The position numbers and the translations under genes are program-made. Shown piece by piece: positions 55,978 to 64,000 of a stretch of DNA of 64,000 bases. Source of the stretch: Reichenbachiella carrageenanivorans. Its GTDB lineage: Bacteria > Bacteroidota > Bacteroidia > Cytophagales > Cyclobacteriaceae. How positions within the stretch are numbered: position 1 is the stretch's first letter; every line of letters begins with the position of its first letter. The notes beneath the pieces are model-generated. The model saw only the letters and a program-made list of their open reading frames with translations, did not search any database and was not told the DNA's origin. Location of the stretch: positions 1,366,001 to 1,430,000 of the forward strand of contig NZ_CP106735.1 of NCBI RefSeq assembly GCF_025639805.1, in the 5' to 3' direction.

Positions 55978-56218
55978 TCCTTTGGATTAAAATTGGAAGG
56001 CAAATATAGAAGGAGAATAGTACTATGTGTAACTTATTGTTCAAAGAATTAGTATGTGCACAATGATAAGGTCAACTCCATTTGAATTGATTTTAACTCG
56101 GTATTTATATAATTTAATTAATAATTAACCAGCGACCGGAAACGAAAATTTGCATGACTAACTGCGGTTAGCTCATTTTTAGCTAAATTATGTATCCGGT
56201 ATATAAATTGAGAAGAAG
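55978..56218. other. 241-base divergent intergenic region before recQ
   Basis: AT-rich, with TTAGCT / AGCTAA and CTAAC / GTTAG small inverted repeats at about 56158-56185. No ORF or RNA gene is recognised. It presumably holds the promoters of manC and recQ, but no convincing -7 element pair was found. Confidence 0.5.
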
Positions 56219-58408
56219 ATGATTGCATGCCAGGAGGACGAACTGAGGGGAAAACTGAAAGAGACATTTGGCTTTAGTAATTTCCGAGGTAACCAAGAAC
56301 AGATAATCAACAACCTGCTATCAGGGCGCAACACCTTTGTGTTGATGCCTACAGGTGCGGGGAAGTCACTATGCTACCAGTTGCCTGCTATTATTAGTGA
56401 GGGGACAGCTATCGTGATATCACCGCTGATTGCTTTGATGAAAAATCAAGTAGATCAGCTCAACGCCTTTGGAGTGAACGCTCAGTTCATGAACTCTACG
56501 CTCAACAAAACGGAAATGAAGCGGGTGAAGCAAGAAACACTTTCTGGAGCTGTAAAGCTGCTATATGTGGCTCCCGAATCATTGACCAAAGAAGAAAACA
56601 TTGAATTTTTAAGTCAGGCCAACATCTCATTTGCGGCTATCGACGAGGCACATTGCATCTCTGAATGGGGACACGACTTCCGTCCAGAATACAGAAAGAT
56701 CAAATCTATCATTGGTCAGTTTGGGGATATTCCCATTATTGCTCTGACCGCTACTGCTACACCTAAGGTGCAACTGGACATTCAGAAAAACCTACAAATG
56801 GAAGAAGCAGATGTGTTTAAATCTTCTTTCAACAGAAAAAATCTCTACTATGAGATTAGACCTAAGGTAGATGTAAAAAAGCAGCTGATCCGATTTGTAA
56901 AAGAGCAGAAAGGGACTTCAGGTATCATATATTGCTTGAGCAGAAAGAAAGTAGAAGAAATAGCAGAATTGCTAAAAGTGAACGACATCAATGCCGCACC
57001 TTATCATGCAGGGCTTGATAGCAATATGCGAATGAAACATCAAGACGGTTTTCTTAATGAAGACATTGATGTAATCGTGGCTACTATTGCCTTTGGTATG
57101 GGAATCGATAAGCCAGATGTGAGGTTTGTAGTGCATTATGATGCGCCTAAATCGCTAGAGGGCTATTACCAAGAAACAGGTCGTGCAGGTAGAGATGGAC
57201 TAGAGGGTAAGTGTATTTTGTTTTACACCTTGGATGACATTATCAAGCTGGAGAAATTTAATAAAGACAAACCTGTTGCCGAAAGGGAGAATGCGAAGTT
57301 GCTATTAGAGGAGGTGTCTTCCTATGCAGAGTCTTCAGTTTGTCGCCGAAAACAGCTCCTTCATTATTTTGGAGAAGAATATATGGATTCTGACTGTACT
57401 GATCAGGGGTTGTGTGACAATTGCGCACATCCAAAAGCCATATTCGAAGGGCAGGAGTTTATCAAGCAGGCGATTGTTGCCGCCATCAAGACAGAAGAGC
57501 GGTTTGGCATCAGACATTTGGTGAATGTGATCCGAGGGATAGAAAGCCAGTATGTAAAAAGCTATAATCACAGCCAATTAGATGTTTTCGGTATAGGAAA
57601 GGACGAAACCGAAATTTTTTGGAGATCAGTCGTTCGTCAGACACTGCTCAATGAATTTTTATCGAAAGACATTGAAAATATTGGTGTACTGAAAGTAACA
57701 GAAAAAGGGCACAGCTTTTTAAAGAAACCATTTTCGGTAGAGCTTTCGAGAGACCATGACTACACAGTAGAAAACTTAGACCACGATAATGGTGTAGATG
57801 CCAATGGCAAAGCGCACGACGAAGAGCTATATGATATTCTCAAGGCTTTGCGCAAAACAGTGGCTAAGCAGAAGAACCTTCCACCATATGTGATCTTTCA
57901 AGACCCATCTTTAGAAGAAATGGCGACCACCTATCCTACCACCAAAGAAGACTTGGCTCAGGTCAATGGTGTGGGCATGGGTAAGGTGCTGAAATTTGGT
58001 AAACCTTTTATAGATGCTATAGCTAATTATGTAAAAGAAAATGATTTGGAAACCGCGTCGGATGTGGTGATCAAATCGACTGTAAATAAATCCAAAATTA
58101 AAATATTTCTGATTCAGCAAATCGATCGCAAAGTAGACTTGGAAGAAGTAGCAGAACTCAAAGGTATTACATTCGATAATGTGCTTACGGAGATAGAAAA
58201 TATATGCTTTTCTGGCACCAAGCTCAATTTGGATTATTATATCGATCAGTTTATAGACGAAGACCGGCAGGACGATCTGCTGGATTATTTTATGACGGCT
58301 GAAACCGACGACCTGAAGCAAGCCATGGATGAGCTTGAATATGACGGATACTCTGAAGATGAAGTACGTTTGATGCGGATCAAGTTCATGTCGGAATACG
58401 CCAATTAA
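56219..58408 (+). CDS. recQ: ATP-dependent DNA helicase RecQ
   Basis: RecQ unwinds DNA 3' to 5' in recombination repair. The 729 residues contain Walker A TGAGKS (45-50), DEAH (142-145), SAT-like TATATPK, the zinc-binding Cys cluster (about 375-402) with CDNC, the winged RQC region and an HRDC domain (about 540-620, KNLPPYVIFQDPSLEEMATTYP). A further 100 residues follow at the C-terminus. This longer form is usual in Bacteroidota. Confidence 0.97.
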   Translation: MIACQEDELRGKLKETFGFSNFRGNQEQIINNLLSGRNTFVLMPTGAGKSLCYQLPAIISEGTAIVISPLIALMKNQVDQLNAFGVNAQFMNSTLNKTEMKRVKQETLSGAVKLLYVAPESLTKEENIEFLSQANISFAAIDEAHCISEWGHDFRPEYRKIKSIIGQFGDIPIIALTATATPKVQLDIQKNLQMEEADVFKSSFNRKNLYYEIRPKVDVKKQLIRFVKEQKGTSGIIYCLSRKKVEEIAELLKVNDINAAPYHAGLDSNMRMKHQDGFLNEDIDVIVATIAFGMGIDKPDVRFVVHYDAPKSLEGYYQETGRAGRDGLEGKCILFYTLDDIIKLEKFNKDKPVAERENAKLLLEEVSSYAESSVCRRKQLLHYFGEEYMDSDCTDQGLCDNCAHPKAIFEGQEFIKQAIVAAIKTEERFGIRHLVNVIRGIESQYVKSYNHSQLDVFGIGKDETEIFWRSVVRQTLLNEFLSKDIENIGVLKVTEKGHSFLKKPFSVELSRDHDYTVENLDHDNGVDANGKAHDEELYDILKALRKTVAKQKNLPPYVIFQDPSLEEMATTYPTTKEDLAQVNGVGMGKVLKFGKPFIDAIANYVKENDLETASDVVIKSTVNKSKIKIFLIQQIDRKVDLEEVAELKGITFDNVLTEIENICFSGTKLNLDYYIDQFIDEDRQDDLLDYFMTAETDDLKQAMDELEYDGYSEDEVRLMRIKFMSEYAN

Positions 58409-58584
58409 ACACTTAGATATTTTCTCATTTCCTCAGCCGATTCGTGAATTGGTTTAATTTTGCCATTCAGTAAAATCTTATGAATTTCATAAAACGATAA
58501 GATAAACTTGATCTTTTAATTTTTCGAAAGAAAAGGGTTGAAATAATCGATCGTTTAAATGATTAACGAAAGTAATTTAGACAC

Positions 58585-59862
58585 ATGAATGTACTTGTGA
58601 TAGGAGCCGGTGGACGTGAGCATGCCTTGGCTTGGAAAATAAAACAAAGCCCAAAGTGTAACGACCTATATGTAGCACCTGGAAATGCTGGGACTGCTGC
58701 AGTAGCACAAAATCTAACTATTGGCGTCAATGATTTTGAAGCTTTAGGTCAAGCGGTTTTGGACAAGGACATCGACTTGGTGATCGTAGGGCCAGAAGAA
58801 CCATTGGTCAAAGGCATTCGCAATTATTTTGCCGCCAAGGATGAGTTGAAAAATATACTGATGGTAGGTCCAGATCAAGTGGGTGCTCAGCTTGAAGGCA
58901 GCAAGGATTTTTCTAAGGAATTTATGGTTCGTAACCAAATTCCAACAGCGGGTTCATTGACGGTAACCGCTGAAAACCTGTCAGAGGGATTAGACTTTCT
59001 GAAAAAAGTGGAGGCTCCCTATGTGCTCAAAGCAGATGGGTTGGCTGCAGGCAAAGGAGTAATTATCACTTCTGATATTAAAGAAGCAGAAGCCTCTCTC
59101 AAAGAAATGCTTGATGGCCAGTTTGGAGCGGCTAGTCAAAAAGTACTTATTGAAGAGTACCTTCATGGCATTGAGCTTTCTGTTTTTGTATTGACAGATG
59201 GCAAGTCGTACATGACCTTACCAGAGGCCAAAGATTATAAGCGTATAGGTGAAGGTGATACCGGACCTAATACTGGCGGTATGGGAGCCGTGTCTCCTGT
59301 CTCATTTGCAGACGATGCTTTTATGAAAAAGGTGGAAGATCAAGTGATTAAGCCCACTGTAGATGGGCTAAACAAAGACGGAATAGATTTTATAGGCTTC
59401 TTGTTTATCGGGCTGATGAATATCAAAGGAGAGCCATTTGTGATCGAATATAACGTGCGAATGGGTGATCCTGAAACAGAAGTAGTGATGCCAAGGATTC
59501 AGTCAGATATGCTATCACATTTGGCCGCCGCCGCTAAAGGAGAGCTAGACAAAGAGCAGCTAGAAATAAAGCCAGAGACGGCTACCACTGTGGTGGCTGT
59601 GGCAGAAGGCTATCCTGGATCTTATGAAAAGGGTCGGGTAATGAAAGGACTCGATCACGATTTCAAAGGGATTGTTTTTCATGCGGGGACTGCAGTATCT
59701 GATGGGCAGATTCTGACCAACGGTGGCCGTGTGCTTGCCTCAACGGGTTTGGGTTCAGACATCCAGTCGGCCTTGGGTCAATCGTATGAAAACTTGCAAT
59801 CAATCCAGTGGGAGGGTATGAATTTCCGAAAGGATATTGGACAGGATTTGCTCGCACTTTAA
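58585..59862 (+). CDS. purD: Phosphoribosylamine-glycine ligase PurD
   Basis: PurD is the ATP-grasp enzyme joining phosphoribosylamine and glycine (GAR synthetase). The 425 residues show the N-terminal NVLVIGAGGREHALAWK, VGPEEPLVKG, KADGLAAGKGV, LPEAKDYKRIGEGDTGPNTGGMG and EYNVRMGDPETEVVMPR. It is a single gene between recQ and ricT. Confidence 0.97.
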   Translation: MNVLVIGAGGREHALAWKIKQSPKCNDLYVAPGNAGTAAVAQNLTIGVNDFEALGQAVLDKDIDLVIVGPEEPLVKGIRNYFAAKDELKNILMVGPDQVGAQLEGSKDFSKEFMVRNQIPTAGSLTVTAENLSEGLDFLKKVEAPYVLKADGLAAGKGVIITSDIKEAEASLKEMLDGQFGAASQKVLIEEYLHGIELSVFVLTDGKSYMTLPEAKDYKRIGEGDTGPNTGGMGAVSPVSFADDAFMKKVEDQVIKPTVDGLNKDGIDFIGFLFIGLMNIKGEPFVIEYNVRMGDPETEVVMPRIQSDMLSHLAAAAKGELDKEQLEIKPETATTVVAVAEGYPGSYEKGRVMKGLDHDFKGIVFHAGTAVSDGQILTNGGRVLASTGLGSDIQSALGQSYENLQSIQWEGMNFRKDIGQDLLAL

Positions 59863-59954
59863 CAATCTATCAATCAGAAAAATATACCGTCATTTCAAAA
59901 GAATGAGGATCACAAATCTTCATTATATTTAAGGCTTATAAAAGCAAAGACAAG

Positions 59955-61127
59955 ATGTCGGGATGCAGTACTTGCAGCACATTGACGGCTGCAGACGGAA
60001 GTATTAAGGGATGTAAGAGTAATGGCGGTTGCAGTAGTGGCGGCTGCAACAAGATGAATACGTTTGATTGGCTATCCAATATGGAGACGCCAGCCAAGTA
60101 TCAATTTGACATATTCGAAGTTCGATTCAAAAATGGGCGCAAGGATTTCTTCCGAAACGTCAATGATTTAGAAATATATCCAGGTGATCCTGTAGTAGTA
60201 GATGTTCCTAATGGCCATCATCTAGGCTATGTTTCCCTTCAAGGGGAATTGGTGCGTCTGCAAATGCAAAAAAAGAAGGTGAAAAACGACGATGAAATCC
60301 GAACGATTTATCGTGTGGCCTCTCAGAAGGATTTGGAAAAATTTGAATCTGTACAGAAAAGAGAAAACCCCACTATGTTTCGCTCTCGCGAAATCATCAA
60401 TGAACTGAAACTTCAAATGAAGCTCACTGATGTAGAGTATCAGGCGGACAATTCTAAAGCTACATTTTACTACTCGGCAGATGAAAGAGTAGATTTCAGA
60501 GAATTGATTAAAAGTTTGGCGAGCGAATTTAAAATTCGTGTAGAAATGCGCCAGATCAGTCTGCGTCAGGAAGCAGGAAGATTAGGCGGTATTGGTTCTT
60601 GTGGTCGTGAATTGTGCTGCTCTACGTGGCTGACAGACTTTAAAAATGTGTCTACTTCAGCGGCACGTTATCAGAATCTATCATTGAACCCGAGCAAACT
60701 CTCTGGGCAGTGTGGTCGCCTCAAGTGCTGTCTTAATTATGAGTTAGAAACCTATATGGATGCGCTCAAAGATATTCCTAAAGTAGACACGGGATTGCTT
60801 ACAGATAAGGGAGAAGCCAGATTACAGAAGACGGACATTTTCAGAAAGATCATGTGGTTTGGCTATAAAAATGACAATGCTTGGATCGCTCTAGATACAG
60901 ATCGAGTAAAGGAAATCCAAAAAATGAATGCCGACGGGAAAAAACCTGAGACATTGATGGAAGATAAAGTGGGAGGTGAAAATAGAGAATCTCAAGCACT
61001 GAATAGCGACCTCGAAAGGATGGATAAAAAATTCCGAAAAGGAGGAAAGAGTAAGCCAAAGAATAAAAATCGTCGCAAGAAAAAGCGAGGAGGGAAAAGT
61101 AACTTTAACAAGAAAAAACCAGAGTAA
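59955..61127 (+). CDS. ricT: PSP1 domain protein, RicT-type
   Basis: The 390-residue cytoplasmic protein has a Cys-rich N-terminus (MSGCSTCST, CKSNGGCSSGGC). The PSP1 domain carries GSCGRELCCSTWL and SGQCGRLKCCLNYE, which in the Bacillus Ric complex help hold Fe-S clusters. The tail is strongly basic (KNRRKKKRGGKSNFNKK). It overlaps no neighbour and lies three bases before gldH. This ricT-gldH pairing is typical of Bacteroidota and suggests coordinated expression. The function here is inferred from the family. Confidence 0.88.
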   Translation: MSGCSTCSTLTAADGSIKGCKSNGGCSSGGCNKMNTFDWLSNMETPAKYQFDIFEVRFKNGRKDFFRNVNDLEIYPGDPVVVDVPNGHHLGYVSLQGELVRLQMQKKKVKNDDEIRTIYRVASQKDLEKFESVQKRENPTMFRSREIINELKLQMKLTDVEYQADNSKATFYYSADERVDFRELIKSLASEFKIRVEMRQISLRQEAGRLGGIGSCGRELCCSTWLTDFKNVSTSAARYQNLSLNPSKLSGQCGRLKCCLNYELETYMDALKDIPKVDTGLLTDKGEARLQKTDIFRKIMWFGYKNDNAWIALDTDRVKEIQKMNADGKKPETLMEDKVGGENRESQALNSDLERMDKKFRKGGKSKPKNKNRRKKKRGGKSNFNKKKPE

Positions 61128-61130
61128 CCC

Positions 61131-61616
61131 ATGCTAAAATCTATCACTTACCTGTTGATTGTATTGGGTGTCGCTGCGGCGGTCACGGCCTGTAGCAGTA
61201 GCACTATAATCGACGAACAGTCAGATATATCTGAGGGGCTATGGCACTTAGATTCTTTGGTGGCCTTTCAGTTTGAGGTGGAGGACACTACTGCTGCCTA
61301 TGAGATTCAATACAACGTGCGATATGCTGTGAACTACCCATACTACAATCTATTTTTGAAGTATTATTTGGAGGATTCTACAGGTGATGTTTTATCATCT
61401 GAACTGCAAGAGCTTATCTTGTTTGATAAGAAAACAGGTAAGCCGATGGGCGAAGGGTTGGGCGATTTATTTGACCGTGCAGTACCCGTATTCGAAAACA
61501 AAAAATTTGCTTATTCAGGGTCTTATACTTTTAAGGTAAAGCAATTTATGCGGATGGAACAGCTCCCAGGTATTTTATCTTTTGGACTGAAAATACAGCA
61601 GCCTGAGCAAGAGTAG
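61131..61616 (+). CDS. gldH: Gliding motility lipoprotein GldH
   Basis: GldH is an outer-membrane-associated lipoprotein needed for gliding in Flavobacterium. The 161-residue protein has a lipoprotein signal (VLGVAAAVTAC, Cys21), then WHLDSLVAFQFEVEDTTAAYEI and NLFLKYYLEDSTG, as in GldH proteins. The usual length is about 160. It sits three bases after ricT. Its presence supports, but does not prove, gliding motility. Confidence 0.85.
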   Translation: MLKSITYLLIVLGVAAAVTACSSSTIIDEQSDISEGLWHLDSLVAFQFEVEDTTAAYEIQYNVRYAVNYPYYNLFLKYYLEDSTGDVLSSELQELILFDKKTGKPMGEGLGDLFDRAVPVFENKKFAYSGSYTFKVKQFMRMEQLPGILSFGLKIQQPEQE

Positions 61617-61617
61617 T

Positions 61618-64000
61618 CTATTCGTCGATAGAGCGGGATATCATGCGATTGATTCGTTCGCGTACATGCTCAGGGTCTGACCAAAACTGTCGACTCGATA
61701 TTAGATTGAAGGTCCAGTTTTTTTGCTTGAGTGTAAAAGGCCGATACACATGTGTGGCTTTGATGGAGATGTCTTGATGGTACTGATCGTCGTCTGTTAG
61801 CAATGCTGCCAGATATTCGCCTTTGTATTTCAGTGCCAAATCTACAAAAGGCAAAGAATGATCCATAGTCAGCGATTCGAAATGCTCAAACCCTAAGGCC
61901 TCTATCTTATTTTTCAAAAACCAATTAGCGGAGTGATTGTCTGTCGATTTTTTGGCTGGAGCCAATGTTTTGTTGGAGACGGCATAAGCGTATTCTAGAT
62001 ACTTTTTGAGTAGCTTGGGGCCTTCGTTTTTGCTGTTTTCTACCTGCAGTTGTTGGGGCATGATACTCGTAACTAGGTAGATTTTTTCTTTGGCTCGGGT
62101 GATTGCTACATTCAACCTGTTTTCTCCTCCTTCGGCATTGAGGCTGCCGAAATTCATATTCATATTGCCTTTTAGGTCTGGGGCATATACGGTAGAGAAG
62201 ATGATGACATCTTTCTCGTCGCCTTGTATATTTTCAATGTTTTTGACGATCAAAGATTCAGGTATGATAAAACCCTGTGCTATCGAATAAGTCTCTAGAA
62301 AATCGAGAATATACATTTGCTGAGAGGCATTGAAAGTAACAACGCCGATCTCTAAATCAGGTTTTGCTTTCAGTAGTGACGCTACGATCTGAGCCACTCG
62401 TTCGGCCTCTTCGTGATTGGTGTTTTTTTGCCAAAAGCCTTCTACTTTCACATAGTCTATGGCAGTTTGTTTTTCGTTTAGATCTTTGAAATCTGGGAGC
62501 ATTTTGAGGCGCTGTCCATAAAAATGTTCATTAGAAAATCGGATGAGATCCAAATTTTTACTTCTATAGTGCCCATTTAGTTGTACCTGCATCAGATGCT
62601 GGCTGCCTAGATTGAGAAGCGAATCGAAGTCAAGTTCTACTACGTCTTGTACATTTTCTTCTTCCCAGCGCACCTTATACAGATCGTTTGGTTGCAACTG
62701 TTTGTCGTCGCCAGCGATCACTACCTGTTTGCCTCTGAAGATAGCTGGAATGCCTTTTTCTACAAAGCATTGAGAGGCCTCATCGAAGATGACTAAGTCA
62801 AATATTTTTTCCATTGGAAAAATCGCTGAGGCCGATTCTGGCGAGGCTAGCCAGCACGGGATGAGATCAAAAACTTCTCTTGGGTAATTGGCTATTACTT
62901 TTCTTACGGGCCATATTCGTCGTTTTTTGGTGACTTGGTGATATAAGTCACGGTAGGTTACCCGGTTGTTGAGACGGTTGTATTCTACATTTTTGTAAAC
63001 CCTTTCTCGTGCTTTGAGTAGGAGTATTTCCACGCTTATGCGCAATTTTTCTTTTACACAATCCTGCATTTCGGTTTGCATGTCTTCAAACTTCTGAGAA
63101 GAGACTGCTCGTAAGATTGGAAATTTTTGTTCGATATGCTCGATCCAGGCCAGTCTCAGACTGTTGTCGAAGATTGCCCACCAGTGTTCTGCTTGTACCC
63201 TAGGCTCTTCTTCGAGCAGTTTATTGATCACGCTGAGCTCTTCGGCAGTCAGCTCGGCTTGGAGTTTGTCAAACTCACATAGCGAATCAAAGTCTTGCTT
63301 GAGTGCTGCTAATAACTGCTCTACGTCGAGCTGACTGGCAAACATCTGGCGTAACTGCGGAATAGAAAAATATGACTCCCACTCTTCCAGTTTTTGGCCT
63401 ATAGGCTCTAAGGCTTTTAGCAAATTGGATAATTGATCAGTATACTCAGTTTGGTTGAGCGAAAGCGGCGAGATGTATTCGTTCATGTGACGTATGCCAT
63501 CCAGCGTGGTTTGTGCTTCTGCAGCTTGCTTCTGGTAAAAAAACCAATTTTTGAGTTCGACTTTGGTGTATACCTTGGGGAAGGGACCTAAGGCTGGCTC
63601 ATCCTTGAGGAGGCTCAGGTTGTGCTCTAGGTTCAGTCTATTGTCTACTTTTTGTAATAGTGAGTCAAAGCCTGCGCGATCGCTTTTGAGCCCATTGTTT
63701 ACCAGTACTCTGGTAATGAATATTTTGTCTTTGGAAAAGAGCTTCCATCTCAGCCATTTGAAAATACTCTTGCGTGCATCGAGACTACGGTCGAGTGCTT
63801 CCTGAAAGCGACCAAGTTCTTCAGATTTGAGTGAAAGCTCAGCTCCATTCCCTTCGTAGGATTGCATGACGAGCTTTTCTGTTTCGACTAGTCGTTCTTT
63901 GGTGACGATTCGGTGCGAATTGCGTAGTACCAAAGTTAAAGCATGAAAGACGAGTGGGTCTTTGAGTACTGATACGAGGTGTTTGATTTCCTCATGTTTT
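61618..64000 (-). CDS. Large SF1-type helicase, 5' end outside the window
   Basis: The frame is open to the window edge, and no start codon in the window is convincing. About 793 residues are visible. A helical region (roughly 70-330) is followed by the helicase core: motif II VIFDEAS, motif III IAGDDKQL, motif IV HYRSKN, IGVVTFNASQQ, motif V IQGDEKDVIIFS and motif VI RLNVAITRAKEKI. Walker A must be upstream. A C-terminal domain of about 110 residues with FVDLALKYKGEYLAALLTDDD resembles nuclease-like (DUF3320/RE-type) tails of such helicases. The role is likely DNA/RNA processing or defence, unresolved. It converges on gldH. Confidence 0.85.
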   Translation of the reverse strand, partial: KHEEIKHLVSVLKDPLVFHALTLVLRNSHRIVTKERLVETEKLVMQSYEGNGAELSLKSEELGRFQEALDRSLDARKSIFKWLRWKLFSKDKIFITRVLVNNGLKSDRAGFDSLLQKVDNRLNLEHNLSLLKDEPALGPFPKVYTKVELKNWFFYQKQAAEAQTTLDGIRHMNEYISPLSLNQTEYTDQLSNLLKALEPIGQKLEEWESYFSIPQLRQMFASQLDVEQLLAALKQDFDSLCEFDKLQAELTAEELSVINKLLEEEPRVQAEHWWAIFDNSLRLAWIEHIEQKFPILRAVSSQKFEDMQTEMQDCVKEKLRISVEILLLKARERVYKNVEYNRLNNRVTYRDLYHQVTKKRRIWPVRKVIANYPREVFDLIPCWLASPESASAIFPMEKIFDLVIFDEASQCFVEKGIPAIFRGKQVVIAGDDKQLQPNDLYKVRWEEENVQDVVELDFDSLLNLGSQHLMQVQLNGHYRSKNLDLIRFSNEHFYGQRLKMLPDFKDLNEKQTAIDYVKVEGFWQKNTNHEEAERVAQIVASLLKAKPDLEIGVVTFNASQQMYILDFLETYSIAQGFIIPESLIVKNIENIQGDEKDVIIFSTVYAPDLKGNMNMNFGSLNAEGGENRLNVAITRAKEKIYLVTSIMPQQLQVENSKNEGPKLLKKYLEYAYAVSNKTLAPAKKSTDNHSANWFLKNKIEALGFEHFESLTMDHSLPFVDLALKYKGEYLAALLTDDDQYHQDISIKATHVYRPFTLKQKNWTFNLISSRQFWSDPEHVRERINRMISRSIDE

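Overview
The window is about 64 kb of chromosomal DNA from a Bacteroidota bacterium, most likely a gliding marine member of the Cytophagia/Cytophagales. The evidence is the gliding lipoprotein GldH next to a RicT-type PSP1 protein, a GWxTD protein, fused HisB, a TPR histidine kinase, FadL-like and Omp85-like barrels, and the near absence of Shine-Dalgarno sequences. Several promoters carry the Bacteroidota -7 element TAnnTTTG with an upstream TTG. Genus assignment would be a guess. No insertion sequence, prophage, CRISPR array or rRNA was found. Coding density is high and no gene-free stretch exceeds 300 bases.

Layout. 1-6350 (minus): histidine operon hisG-hisD-hisC-hisB-hisH-hisA-hisF, with hisF cut by the window edge. 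It is preceded by a complete transcription attenuator: promoter, a 17-residue leader peptide with four consecutive His codons, an antiterminator and a terminator. 6450-14910: housekeeping and envelope genes (ZIP transporter, methyltransferase, globin, ApbE, RuvB, QueG, small outer membrane barrel, M3 peptidase, lipoprotein). 15008-19885: a MATE exporter behind a short leader-like ORF, acetyl-CoA synthetase, and PurM. 19950-25925: a Fic AMPylator behind a 41-bp-period array of inverted repeats, a small protein plus TPR histidine kinase pair, a DUF559 nuclease-like protein and a GH15 glycosidase. 26097-33227: tpiA, a DUF6150-type protein, prmA, and a 1650-residue secreted protein with DDGWGS repeats.

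33240-43418: an EF-hand protein, thioredoxin-fold protein, Tag glycosylase, a 43-residue membrane microprotein, a GAF protein divergent from polyphosphate kinase, an orphan phosphonate-type binding lipoprotein, and an HD phosphohydrolase fused to a Pycsar-type membrane effector domain. 43550-51738 (plus): an envelope cluster with a propeller lipoprotein, a metallophosphoesterase fused to an outer membrane barrel, a Pro/Tyr-rich secreted protein and a FadL-like porin. 51844-64000: tRNA-Val(GAC), a methyltransferase, GWxTD protein, RlmB, mannose-1-phosphate guanylyltransferase, RecQ, PurD, RicT, GldH, and the 3' part of a large SF1 helicase.

The parts most worth a second look are the his attenuator, the phased operator-like array upstream of fic, the HD-Pycsar effector fusion without a visible cyclase, the leader ORF before the MATE gene, and the phosphoesterase-barrel fusion. 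Family names come from recognised motifs, not from database searches.
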